Origin: Microplitis mediator
Taxonomy: Eukaryota; Arthropoda; Insecta; Hymenoptera; Braconidae
NCBI RefSeq assembly: GCF_029852145.1
Contig: NC_079976.1
Span: forward strand, 7,564,001-7,628,000
Direction: 5' to 3'
DNA: 64,000 nucleotides
Below the pieces are notes generated by a model. It saw only the letters and a list, made by a program, of their open reading frames with translations, searched no databases and had not been told where the DNA came from. Positions 21,769 through 33,030 of this stretch are shown here, in pieces. Position 1 is the first letter of the stretch; each line of letters starts with the position of its first letter. The position numbers and the translations under genes were made by a program.

Positions 21769-22960
21769 CACTGTAAAAAGAGCGGTGTTATAAATAGTGT
21801 AATTTGGCAATTGTTAAAATACCGGTGTTAAGTTGGTGTAAAAAAAAATTCCACGTATAGAAATTAGAAAAAAGCATGTATTACATATAAAAAATATAAA
21901 AATTTAATAAATATTATCTGGAGGAAATTTCAATTTTGCTATGTCTTTATTTGAATAACTATTTATGTTATACGTAATCCATTTTAAAATCACATAATTA
22001 AACGCGCACCATTTTAATCACCCATAATTTAATTAATTGATAAAATCACTAGTTAAGTGTATACTAGGGTGCTTCAAAAAAAAACTTTAATTTTTTTTTT
22101 TCGCTCTTATCCTATAAAACGTTAGTGGTTGCCGAGAAAAAAATCCTCCCAAAAGATGGGCTCTCTAGCTCAACTCTAAGAGGTCGCTATTTTAATTTTA
22201 ATTTCCCATCTGATTAACATGTAAAAATTTATTTCTTTATTCAAAGTGTAATTGCTCGTAAGCTGCTCAATATTTTTTCTAATTTATACATCAATCTTCA
22301 AAGTAGATTTCTCAAGCTTTCCAAAACCCTATGACAAGTCATAATTATCCCCAATTGAAGCTCGCAAAAAAAAAAATCGAAAATTAACAATTTCACTTTG
22401 AAATACAAAATCGATACTTTTCAGATAGCTTTAATTAACATTTGAATAATGGTAATTATGACTTGTCATAGGGTTATGGAAAGCTTAAGGACTCAGCTTT
22501 AAAGGTTTATGTATAAATTTAAAAAATATTGATCAGCGCAAATGTAATTACACTTTGAATGAATAAATAAATTTTTACATGTTAATCAGATGGGAAATTA
22601 AAATTAAAATAGCGACCTCTTAGAGTTAAGCTAGAGAGCCTATCTTTTGGGAGGATTTTTTTCTTGGCGACCACTAACGTTTTATGAGGTAAGAGCGAAA
22701 AAAAAAAATTAAAGTTTTTTTTTTTTGAAGCACCCTAGTGTATACACTATAGTGATCGAATAAGTAAAAATATTCACAAAGTAAAATATTTTTAACACCG
22801 AAAAATATTTTAACACAGGAAAATTTTTCTAACACCGGTAAAGAATATTTACACTGGCGGCGGTGTTATTTTAACACTGCTTTCGGTGTTGAAATTTAAT
22901 ACCGAAAATTTTAACACCTACACCGCCTGAACTTACCCCGGCTTTTTTTTTACAGTATGT
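21769..22960. mobile_element. Outer MITE (ACTGTAAAAA ends, GGTGTT repeats) with a nested element
   Basis: Begins ACACTGTAAAAAGAGCGGTG; its right end reads CCGGC-T(8)-ACAGT. Between them, AACACCG/CGGTGTT motifs recur on both sides of a second element at 22064-22738 that has split it. No coding capacity. Confidence 0.65.
22064..22738. mobile_element. Large foldback element, arms about 320 bases
   Basis: Two long arms (22064-22385 and 22420-22738) are inverted copies at high identity, beginning CTAGGGTGCTTCAAAAAAAA and ending in its complement. TGTATA flanks both sides (22058-22063, 22739-22744). Only about 35 bases separate the arms, so RNA from here would fold into one long duplex. Confidence 0.85.
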
Positions 22961-23046
22961 GAATAATATAGAAACCTGACAATTTTGGTAAACTAATATA
23001 ATAGGAGTAGTAAGATTGTTATTATAAAATCGTACATACAGTTCAT

Positions 23047-23096
23047 ACTCTCTAAATCTGAAACAGTGAAAAGTCACTGTTTCAGATTTAGAGAGT
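23047..23096. repeat. Perfect 23-bp inverted repeat, 4-base loop
   Basis: Arms 23047-23069 and 23074-23096 are exact complements around AAAG, about 380 bases before the TATA box of gene A. No run of T follows. Shorter than a usual pre-miRNA; could be an element remnant or a cruciform. Confidence 0.85.
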
Positions 23097-23479
23097 AAAT
23101 ACAACAGATTTGAAAGTATATTTGTATAGGCAACAATTCTGTCAGAGTATCATTAGTAAAAATGATTTTTTAATATTAATCATTTCTTGATAGTCTTAAC
23201 GACGTCATAAAATTGGATTTCTAATATAGATAAACTTGTTAATCTACTTGTAATGGGCAAAGTTAATTACAATGAACAAATTCACAAAATGAAACATATT
23301 GGGTTTTTAAACTTTAATGAGTATAATAATCAATACGGTCATTAATCACTGGGGCTGATAATATAAAATAATTAAGCCAGTTGTTATCTTGACCAGTAAG
23401 TGAAGTGATCGAACATTTCATTTCTACGAATTCAATAAGATTTTATATCAATAAATTGATGCGTCATTAATTTACCAAC

Positions 23480-23489
23480 TATAAAATTT
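23480..23489 (+). promoter_or_regulatory. TATA box of EB gene A
   Basis: CTATAAAATT lies 94 bases before the ATG at 23574; equivalent boxes occur at the same relative place in genes C and D, and a shifted one in B. Confidence 0.6.
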
Positions 23490-23573
23490 TATAAACCTCT
23501 GAAAATAAGTGACGAATAACAGGTGAATCTTATGATCCACTATAAATTTAATTCCAGAGAAAAGTCCGTCAAG

Positions 23574-26500
23574 ATGATGTTAATATTAATTGGAATATTG
23601 TCTCTCATTGTAGCATTTGTTAATCCTTCTTCATTGAATACTAGAGATCCTGATAGTCATTGTGTCAGCAAAAATACACTTGTAAGTATTTCTGTCCATA
23701 TGGATAGAAAATACAAATAAATTATTAATTATCTTCTCTGAAATAGTGTGATCCAAATATTACGCGTCCATGCTGTGATCAAAAAGATATTTGCAAAGAA
23801 ACTGAACCAAATTCATTTAAATGCATCGAAAATGGTAATCGAATTTATAATTTAACTTAATACACAGTCATCACAAATAACATGATTAATGCTACTTTTA
23901 TTAATATTTTTATAATTCAGTGGGATTAGGAAAACTTTGTATATGGGACGAAGATTGTGATAAAATATGGCATTCAAAATGTTCAAAAGAAAAAACGTGT
24001 ATATGTAGGACTAATAATATTAAAGTAAATGAAACGACCTGCGCACCAGTATTAGGTGGATTTTGTTGGAGAAATGAATTATGTGCGACCGAAAACGCTG
24101 TTTGTATTAACAATGAATGTCAATGTAATGTCAGTAGTTATCGAAGATTTAATGACCAATGCATATTCAGTAAGTGTCTAAATTTATTTGAAATGGAACT
24201 AATACGATACACCCACTGAGTTCATTATCAACTTTAACTGTTCGCATTATCAGATACGTTAGGGGCACCCTGTGAGAGCGATGAACGTTGTGAAAAAGTT
24301 AGGTTTGCGAAATGTTCGAGGCAGAAAGTCTGTAGCTGTTCAGCGAAGACTTTCGCTGTAGATCGAGATCATTGTGCACCACTTATAGGTGGGTTTTGCT
24401 GGACAGCAAATGATTGTCTACCTTCAAATTCTATTTGTGTTGATAACAGCTGTAAATGTAAGGATTACTACATTTCGAATTCGAATGATCAATGCATACC
24501 AGGTAAATGATATAAATTAAAAAGATAGTAATAAAATCAAAATATTTTTGTTCGTTATCGATATTGATTAATAAAATGAAGTCCATTTAATTTCATTTAT
24601 GAATATATCGTCATTTTTGCCCGTTAGATCTCAGAGTCCTGTTCAACGAATTAAGATTGTAGTCCATTCTATATGCTCTAGGAACATATGTACTTGCAAT
24701 ATAGATTATTCTGAAAAAGATCAGAAAACATGCGCGCCCCTTATTGAAATTTACTCTTTAAGTGATTACTTATGTACATTAGATAATTCTGTGTATTGAT
24801 ACTACGTGCCAATGTTGAGCTAGTTTTGTGTATCGTTATTCTAAATGTCTTTCTCGTAATTATTGAAATCAGCGAAAAGAATCTTTTCTATTGACTAAAT
24901 TTTTTTTTTAAATTTATGCTCGTAAGAAATGGACTTCTAGGATAGTATTTGGGTCAATTATAGTATATTGTACAACTAGTGCGGTAAGTTGTGGATTGCC
25001 CACGAGAGCGAAGTTGAGCGCACGAACGAAGTGAGTGCGCTCATTCGCTCGAGTGAGTAATCGACAACACCGCACGAATTGAACACAGTTTTTTTTATCA
25101 TTAATGCAATATAAGTACTATCTTAGTGCTCGCTGTTTTATTCTCCAAGTAGCTTTTTGCTGATTCAACTGTTGCCGCGACATTTTTGTGGGTTAAACGA
25201 TAATCTGCATGCGACAAGAAGTAAATTTGAGTGCGACAAGTTTACTTGTCGCACTCAAATTTACTTGTCGCACGCAGATAATCGTTTAACGCACACAAAT
25301 GTCGTGGAAACAGTTGAATGGGCAAACAGCTATTTGGCGAACAAAAGAGCGTGCGCCAAGATAGCACTTATATTGCATGAATGATAAAAAATTTATTATA
25401 ATAGTTCATTATTATACCTTATAGCCGTCAATAATCAAAATAAATCTCCGTTCTCTTTCACATTCATATATTTTTGATTTCTATGAATGATAGTTCATCT
25501 CAATGGAGCCTGCAAAAATAATAATGATTGCAATCGGATCCAAAATGCAAGATGTTCAGTTGACAATGTATGTGTTTGTGATGAAAATCATATTGAAATA
25601 AACGAAAGAACCTGCGGACTGATGCTAAACGAATTTTGTCTTGAAGATGGGGACTGTACAGCTATTGATTCCATTTGCATCATGAATGAATGTCAATGCA
25701 AACCACATTATGTGAGGCGATCGAAAAATTTATGTGTATTATGTAAGTTAAAAATTGAGTATTAATCGTGAATAAATAATTTATGATGGATGAAAGAATT
25801 TCCGCTCGGAAATTATACTGTTTGAATAAAAATCTTGATAAGAAAATAAACAATATGGTAGATAATTCCCTAGCAGACCTGAGTTACCGTAAATTCACGG
25901 TATTTTTACCGTAAATCTACCGTAGAATACCGTAAAATTCGAGTAAATTTACCGTAAATTACGGTAAATTCACCGTAAATTACGGTAAACCCACCGTAAA
26001 TTGCGGTAAATCCACCGTAATTTACGGTAAATCGGTACTTTACGGTGGATTACCGTAAAATACGGCGGGTATACCGTAAATTTACCGTCGGATACGATGA
26101 ATCTACCGTAAAAAAATTCGGGTGGATTACCGAATTACCGTAATTTACGGTGGATTACCATATTTCCGTATTTTACGGTAAAAAAACACCGTAAATTACG
26201 GTAAATTTACCGTCATTTACGGCAAATCGGTATTTTACGGTGGATTACCGTAATTTACGGTGGGTTTACCGTAATTTACCGTAATTTGGGTCCGTTAGGG
26301 TATAAGGAATCACTTTTAATAAAATAAAGTAATCACAACTATTCTTTTTTGATGAAATTTTAGCTCAATTAGGTATGGACTGTAAAGATAGTATTGATTG
26401 TATTGATATACTATATAGTGAATGCTCTGTGAACAAAAAGTGTGAATGCATTTCAAACTATGCAGAATATGATATTTCAGCGTGTGGGCCACAACTAGGC

Positions 26501-28107
26501 AGTTTTTGTTCAGAAATTCGACCATGTGCAACTCCTAATTCGATTTGTTCAAATAATATATGTGTGTGTGGCGATGGTCTTATAGGACATTCCAACAATA
26601 AATGTACATCACGTAAGTTGATAAATTCATTAAATCAAGTGATGTGATTTTTATTGTAATTTAAGTCAATGTTTTTTGATTGATTGATGGAAGTGATTAT
26701 TGTATCATAAATAATTCAGATTATATCGGAAAGTACTGCATGGTAGAAGAAGATTGCAAAGAAATACTGAATTCAAAATGCGTAAACAACGACTGTGCTT
26801 GTAAAGACAACTATGATATGCTGAATACAACGGCTTGTGCACCACTATTAGGTGAATATTGTGAAAACAACCAACAATGCGCGCCCGCCAATTCAATATG
26901 CAACGAAAATAAATGCCAATGTGATTTGGATTACGTACGTCGATTTAATAATAAATGCATACCGGAAGCAGGTAAAAACATTCGTGTATTTGAAGATCTT
27001 TGTGATTATTTGGTGGTTACTAATATAAAAATTGATAATAGGGCATTTCAAAATATCATGTTACGAAAATAATGATTGTGTAAGCATTAAATATGCACAA
27101 TGTTCCACATATCAAAAATGTGTTTGTCCATCAGAGTATGTCGCTCTCGGTGATGATAGATGTATAGCGCTTATAGGTGAATATTGTGACTCAGACGAAG
27201 AATGTATTTCATATAATACTGTTTGTATCAATAATAAATGCCAATGTGCAAAGAAATTTGTCATGAGAACTAAATATCAATGTGACCATAGTAAATATAA
27301 ATTTTTACTATTAGCTATAGTATTATCTATTTAGAAATTAATATTTGAAATTTGAATTTTTTTATAGTTTCACTTGGTAGACCATGTCACAATAATGATG
27401 ATTGTGACATAGGCATAAAAAATTCCGTTTGTTCGAACAATAATACCTGTGTTTGTCGAAACAATTACCATGCATTGAACGAGTTCGAATGCGCCCCTTT
27501 TTTACATCAATATTGTTTGAATAATGATGAATGTCGATTCAATTCTTCTATCTGTATTGAAAATAAATGTCAATGCATAAATAACTTTCAATCTGTGTCA
27601 GAAAGTCAGTGCAAACCAAGTAAGTCATTCTCAGACTAAAATTTTACTGGAATAATCAGAACAAAGGATTCTAAACGTGAAAATCACTTTATGCACCATA
27701 AACAGAATTCATGACTTATTATAATTTCAGTTGATTACTTGTATGAATGCAACGAAGATTTGGATTGCGGTGATCCATGGCATATTAAATGTTTTCCAGA
27801 CAGGAAATGTCGGTGCAATTCAAACAATATTTCAATTAATCGATCGACATGTTTGCCACTTTTAAACGGTTATTGCTGGAGAGATAGCCAATGCTTTGTT
27901 CCCAATTCAGCTTGCATTGATTTTCAGTGTAAATGCAAACATAATTTCATGCCGGTATCCGGTAATTTATGCTTGTCAGGTAAACAAAACTTTTTTTGAA
28001 AATTATATTTCATAGACAGAATCTTATAACTTTCGATGAAGTAAATTATAATGAATCTAACAGTAATGAGTTATTCAATAAGTTTTTTTTTATTTTTTAC
28101 AGTGTAA
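23574..28107 (+). CDS. EB-like cysteine-rich secreted protein, copy A
   Basis: Exons: 23574-23681, 23747-23834, 23921-24169, 24254-24502, [dead exon 24620-24855 skipped], 25494-25742, 26364-26612, 26720-26971, 27042-27290, 27368-27619, 27731-27979, 28103-28107. Joined length 2199 bases, 732 residues, open throughout. Residues 1 to about 17 are a signal peptide. A six-cysteine cap (C-x6-C-x7-CC-x5-C-x9-C) is followed by eight exon-encoded modules of about 83 residues, each with 12 cysteines as two halves C-x5-C-x7-C-x5-C-x-C-x11-C. This resembles EB-module proteins of insects, whose function is mostly unknown. All module introns are phase 1, so whole modules can be lost or gained in frame. Unlike its sisters, it lacks a usable fifth exon, and introns 4 to 6 are invaded by foldback elements. 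Probably still coding but eroding. Confidence 0.8.
24620..24855 (+). pseudogene. Dead fifth exon of gene A
   Basis: Aligns with exon 5 of genes B, C and D, but the acceptor AG has become TG, an in-frame TAG follows two codons later, TAA follows further on, about 11 bases are deleted, and a key cysteine is lost. The donor GT at the end is still present. Because flanking introns are both phase 1, skipping it keeps the frame. Confidence 0.85.
24979..25395. mobile_element. Compound foldback element in gene A intron
   Basis: A GC-richer palindrome (24979-25080, GTGCGGTAAGTTGTGG... CAACACCGCAC) is followed by a near-complete hairpin. The hairpin arms are about 25092-25240 and 25250-25393, both reading from ATCATTnATGCAATATAAGT into TGCGACAAG at the centre. 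Absent from the equivalent introns of B, C and D. Confidence 0.8.
25866..26301. mobile_element. MITE built of CCGTAAATTTACGG palindromes
   Basis: 436 bases between GTAGATAA and ATAAGGAATC. The ends CCCTAGCAGACCTGAGTTAC and, reversed, CCCTAACGGACCCAAATTAC are imperfect inverted repeats. The interior is about 25 degenerate copies of ACCGTAAATT / AATTTACGGT. Paralogous introns of B, C and D have the uninterrupted site, giving ATAA as the likely target duplication. Confidence 0.85.
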
Positions 28108-28528
28108 AGTATAACCCTATCGACACCTTTATTCTTATCGTCACTATGGCTTCTTACATGGACTGCGAACCGGTTGCTGATAAACAATCATTGAATTATC
28201 ATTTTTAAATTTATATTATAAAATGTAGACGCTTATAAAAAAAGATAGAACATTGTTCCTCTAGTGCTGTTATTTTTAGTTACATTAATAATTCATGAAT
28301 GAGTATTTCTTGCAGTAGTAAAAATTCACCACAAACCCTTATTTTGGTAATGCACCAAACATATCTATTTTATTTTCCATCATAAATATAGTTTCACTAA
28401 GTCACAAACTGCAACATGACTTACATAAACCATACCACGAAGTATCATTTTATATTGTATCGAAATACCTGAAATATTGTCATAAAAACTTTAGAGCTTC
28501 AAAACCTTGAATATACCAATGTTCTTAA

Positions 28529-28780
28529 GGGGTTAGGGGTAGTCAGAATTTTCAAAAAATCGATTTTTTTTTTTTTGCATTTTCTTAAAGTATAATATTT
28601 TAAAAATATTGTGTGAAAATTTGAAGTGAATCCGACAAATTCTTTTCGAGTTATTTAACAATGACCAAAGGACGCTCGGGTGCTACGTGGCATTCGAGAG
28701 CAGGTAGCTAGAAACAGCTGCAAGCAACCGACCTTTCGGGTTTCATTGTCATGAATATCTCCCCATTTTAATGTATTTAT

Positions 28781-28823
<43 letters not shown>

Positions 28824-30559
28824 ATATATAAATATATATATCCTTCTATATATATATATATCCTTCTACATATATTCACAATTTGTAGGTAGTACAAGAA
28901 CTGAAAAATAATTTTTGGTTGCCAGTATACCTGTAGTCGTTGCACTGATCAGTCGATAGTTTTGTGATAAATTATTTCTCAAGTGAATTAAATTATTAAC
29001 CATGGGACGTGATTCTAGAAAGGTTTCAAGAGAACTTCGGAGTTCTGAAAAAATTAATAAGTCACGTTCAGTCAAAAGAAAGAATGTTTTTAATCCGAAA
29101 ACAGCCGAACGTGATGAAAGTATTCAGAGTACATCTTCTAAAAAATTAAAACAAAACACTGAAGATGATGTACCTGAAGACAGCAGTACTGAATTTCGAA
29201 TAATAAATTTTATTCAGGTATTCACTGCAATTTCTGCTCTTATAAAATGTAAAAAATGTGATGGAAATGTAGTGTTTCAAACAGCAAGTACACGTGGGCT
29301 GGGATTCAAAATTGTAGTTGCATGTAATAACTGTGGAAATGAATATATTCCTTCCTGTTGAAAATATGAAATCTGCTATAATGGCAACCTTTTATCACTA
29401 CGGCTCGAGTGATGAAAAACCGAATCATGATATGTGTCCAAAAGGCGAAGAATCTTGGTGCTCTTACCAGCGCGCTGAAGCAAGAGGAGAGCTTGATACC
29501 TTTTCTCACGATTATTCTCCTTTACCTTCTGATGTTTTAAAAGCTATCAAGCCTATATACGAAGATCTTAGTAATGAAAATTTACTTTCAAGATGTGTAG
29601 GTGGATTCAATCAGAATAATAATGAAAGCTTTAACCAACTAGTATGGAAAATATGCCCAAAAACGGTAAATACTAGTTTTACTATCGTACAAATAGCTGC
29701 ATACGTTGCTATGTGTATATTTAATGAGGGTATAAATTCATTATTAGTCTTGATGAATACACTAGGACTTAATTGTGGGCCTAATTCTCATCGGTATGCA
29801 GAAAGAATGGATGCTGCACGTATCAAAGTAGCAGATAAGCGCGCTAATGATAACACCCGAGAAGGTCGATTGCAACGTAGGCACCAGCAAATCGATATTT
29901 TGGAAGCTGCTATGTCGGCTGAAGAGCTATTATATGGTCCAGGAATAGATGACTCAGTGTAAGTTATTAAATAATTCTTATAATTCGACATAAATCCATA
30001 GCAAAACTTTAAATGCGTTTTTCTCAAAACTATGTTTTCTGAACTGGTGATCACTGTAACTTAAAAACTGCTCGGTAGATTTCAATAAAATTTATTGTAC
30101 TTTTGAAATACATTAAAAACTCGTGCCTGATCGAAGGATTTTTTTTTTTTTCAAAAATTTCGATTTTTTTTTAACAATAAACTGTCGGTTTTTTTCTCGA
30201 AAATTTGAAAAAAATTTCCTGAGGCCGCCATTTTGTTAATTTCGAAAAAAAAAAAAAAAGCTTCGATCAGGCACAAGATTATCTATTAATAAAACTAATT
30301 TTTCTTGTCCGATTGATTTTAGATGAATCTCCAAGGACTTATGATGATCACCGCAAAGGACTTCGGGAGGAACGGGCTCTACAAAAACAGCGATAACTTT
30401 TTGAATTATTAATTTTTTTTTTTGAAATTTTCGTGAAGTCAAATCGAAACGTGTTCTAATAAAGCTATGTTTTTATTTTTGTCAAATAAAGTAATTAACT
30501 ACAAAAAAAAAATTATTGAAAATCATCATTTTTTCATACCCCTGAGTACCCCTAACCCC
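28529..30559. mobile_element. Defective DNA transposon with TTAA target site (Kolobok-like)
   Basis: 2031 bases flanked by TTAA on both sides (28525-28528, 30560-30563), with terminal inverted repeats GGGGTTAGGGGTAnTCAG. The equivalent C-D spacer near 47447 has a single TTAA, the empty site. It contains a broken transposase-like gene (29002-29962), an AT microsatellite (28785-28870) and an inverted pair around 30119-30280. TTAA duplication with GGGGTTAGGGG ends fits Kolobok better than piggyBac, whose ends are usually CCCT/CCCA-type. Confidence 0.8.
29002..29962 (+). pseudogene. Remnant transposase gene, internally deleted
   Basis: Frame 1 from ATG 29002 to 29361 has a basic Lys/Arg/Ser-rich start and a zinc-ribbon-like CKKC...CNNC motif, then stops. 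A second frame overlaps from about 29340 to 29962 with FYHYGSSDEKP, HDMCPKGEESWCSYQRA, GGFNQNNNESFN and an Arg/Asp-rich end. These motifs are those of insect proteins with the mutator-like transposase domain found in many genomes. Members are usually several hundred residues longer; the junction near 29345 shows deletion of the middle plus a frameshift, so catalytic residues are missing. Not functional as it stands. Confidence 0.7.
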
Positions 30560-30886
30560 TTAAAGGTATTGTCGAGCTTGAACAGTTTGAGCACAGCGGA
30601 AACTTTTCGGGCTGGCCTGCAGGGTCAACCGGTATCCAGATTTTTTTGTACTCCCAAGAATTATTAAATAATAAAAACAGCTTTGATATTATACTTACAC
30701 AGTTAACAATTTTATGTGTATCATTCGTAAATTTTTAACTTCCCGCTGAGAAAATCGACGATTTTCAGACAATTCGGGAAGTTATTGGTTTAACCCCGAT
30801 TTTTAAAAACCGAGTTTTCATCATATGTCGACATTTGAAGGTGCTAGGATGCTATTCTGACATTTTCAGAGCGATGTCTGTATGTA

Positions 30887-31191
<305 letters not shown>

Positions 31192-31362
31192 GTAAACCTC
31201 TCATATCTTTCTGAGGAATGAACCGATTTAGATGGTTCTTGCGGCATTCGAAAGATATCTTCTGAACTTAAATTTAAAAAAAAAATTTAGACTATTTAGT
31301 CAAATAAACTCTGAGATATTTAAGAAATACGAAAAAAAAAAAAATTTTTTTTTCGTTTTTTT

Positions 31363-31812
31363 TGGATATTGTGAAAACTGTTGGATCGATCAATTTAAAA
31401 ATCTAATCAGCTTTAGAACTCGATGAAAGCTTTCGATTGCCAACAAGAACGTCTCAATCAGATAATCCGTTCAAAAGATATCGTCGACGAAAGAAACAGT
31501 AGAAAACGGTTTTTTGCAAATATCGTCGAAACGACTAAACCAATCATTTCCAAAATTTTATCAGCTCTAGACCTCAATAAAACGCGCCGATTGCCACCTC
31601 AACCATCTCAATCGGATATTCCGATCGAGAGATATCGTCGACGACAGCATAGAAATAAATCGTTTTTTTTTTCATTTTTCGTGGATATTTCGGAAACTAT
31701 CGAATCGATCAATTCCAAAATCTAATCAGCTCTAGAACTCGATAAAAGCATTTGATTGCTGCCAAGAACGTCCCAATCAGATAATACGTTCGAGAGATAT
31801 TGTTGACGGAAT
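31363..31812. repeat. Three tandem repeats of about 155-165 bases
   Basis: Units start near 31363, 31517 and 31681. Each reads from GGATAT-TCG-GAAACT through ATCAGCTCTAGAACTCGATA, GATTGCC, CAATCAGATAAT to GAGAGATATCGTCGACG. The same unit appears twice in the copy at 42330-42600. Confidence 0.75.
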
Positions 31813-32363
31813 AATAAATGTAAAATCTATATCTGCTTTTTCCATTGAAAAACATCATAGTTACTGAACATAATTACTCAAAACTAATATATATATTCTT
31901 CTTTGTATAAGTCATTGAAAGTGATTGCTCAAAAATCGTCATGTTCGCTGGTATCACGATATACTTACACGATGTAGATGCAACGTATCACGTAAATACT
32001 TATTTTTTAGCTAATTATTGAACATAATTGTAAATAAATACATAAAAAACGCTCATTCATTCATTATTTTGGATTCTAAATTTTTAAACTTTAACATAAA
32101 CCGTAACTCTTTTGAGCTTAAAAAGCTCATAAGAAAAGAGAAACAAAGGTATTTTCGAGCTCAAAGAGCTCGAAAATGTATTTATACTAATGTTTTCAAG
32201 CTCTTAGAGATCGAAAACAGCGGGAAGTTTAGGGGCTGGCCTGCAGGGCCAACCGATGCCCAGATTTTGTTTTTAGCTTTAATAATTTTGTAATGGCCTT
32301 GCTGTCATTACATGTCGTTCCTAATAGATATATTTTATTTAATGATAATAGACAAAGTGAATT

Positions 32364-32780
32364 ACACACTGAAAAAAAGATTTATTTGAGCCAAAGATAT
32401 CGTATATTTGGATTTGGCCAAATAAATATTTGATTGTGAGAAAGATATAATATATTTGAGTAGTTTAATTGCGTAAAATAAGTGATTTATTTGTGGTAAA
32501 GAAATGATCCAATTGCTACAAATAGATAAGGGCTTCAAATATATGTATAGTATCGCCAAATTTTTGGTTATTTGTCACAAATTTGATATTTTTACCACAA
32601 ATATATCAATTACTTACCACAAATAAATTATCTATTTCCGTCAAATTATAAAATTATTTGAATCAACTGTCATATTTTGTTGTACCAAACATATTTGTTT
32701 GTCATTAAGAAATATTTTTAAAAAAGCCACAACTAGATTGATTTATTTAGGACAAATATTTCTTTTTATTAGTGCAACGA
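32364..32780. repeat. MITE with CACTGAAAAAAAGATTTATTTG end
   Basis: Left end CACTGAAAAAAAGATTTATT, and right end (complement) GCACTAATAAAAAGAAATAT, are loosely inverted. The interior repeats ATTTGTGGTAA / TTACCACAAAT on both strands. Confidence 0.55.
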
Positions 32781-32936
32781 ACAGATTAACAATGTTAAAA
32801 AGTTTGTTTTTAAAAATTCAATAGGTATACTAATGAATACAGTCATTAGTCGCCGTGGCTGATAATATAAAGTAATTAGGCCAGTTAGTACTTTGATCAG
32901 TGAATGAATAGATTGAACTTTTCATTAATTCACCAG

Positions 32937-32951
32937 ATATATATTTTTATA
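32937..32951 (+). promoter_or_regulatory. TATA-like box of EB gene B
   Basis: GATATATATTTTTATAG replaces the CTATAAAATT of the other copies, about 85 bases before the ATG at 33031. Confidence 0.45.
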
Positions 32952-33030
32952 GACCTCTGAAATAAATGACGATTAACAGGTGAATCTTGTGATTTACTAA
33001 AAATTTGATTCCAGAGAAAAGTCCGTCAAA

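Larger units (their letters stand above)
20708..23479. other. Non-coding stretch between receptor exon and EB gene A
   Basis: No coding exon was found on either strand. It holds a nested pair of elements (21769-22960), the 23-base-pair hairpin at 23047-23096, and upstream sequence of gene A. Near 23350, CTGATAATATAAA is conserved upstream of genes A, B and D. It is either the first intron of the receptor gene or its 5' flank. Confidence 0.6.

Noticed and set aside
22871..23104. 77-codon minus-strand ORF as receptor first exon
   Set aside because: It spans a MITE end and the 23-bp hairpin, lacks a signal peptide and has no phase-1 donor.
25870..26300. CRISPR-like repeat array
   Set aside because: Units are overlapping degenerate palindromes without unique spacers, in an insect intron; the empty sites in paralogues show a MITE.
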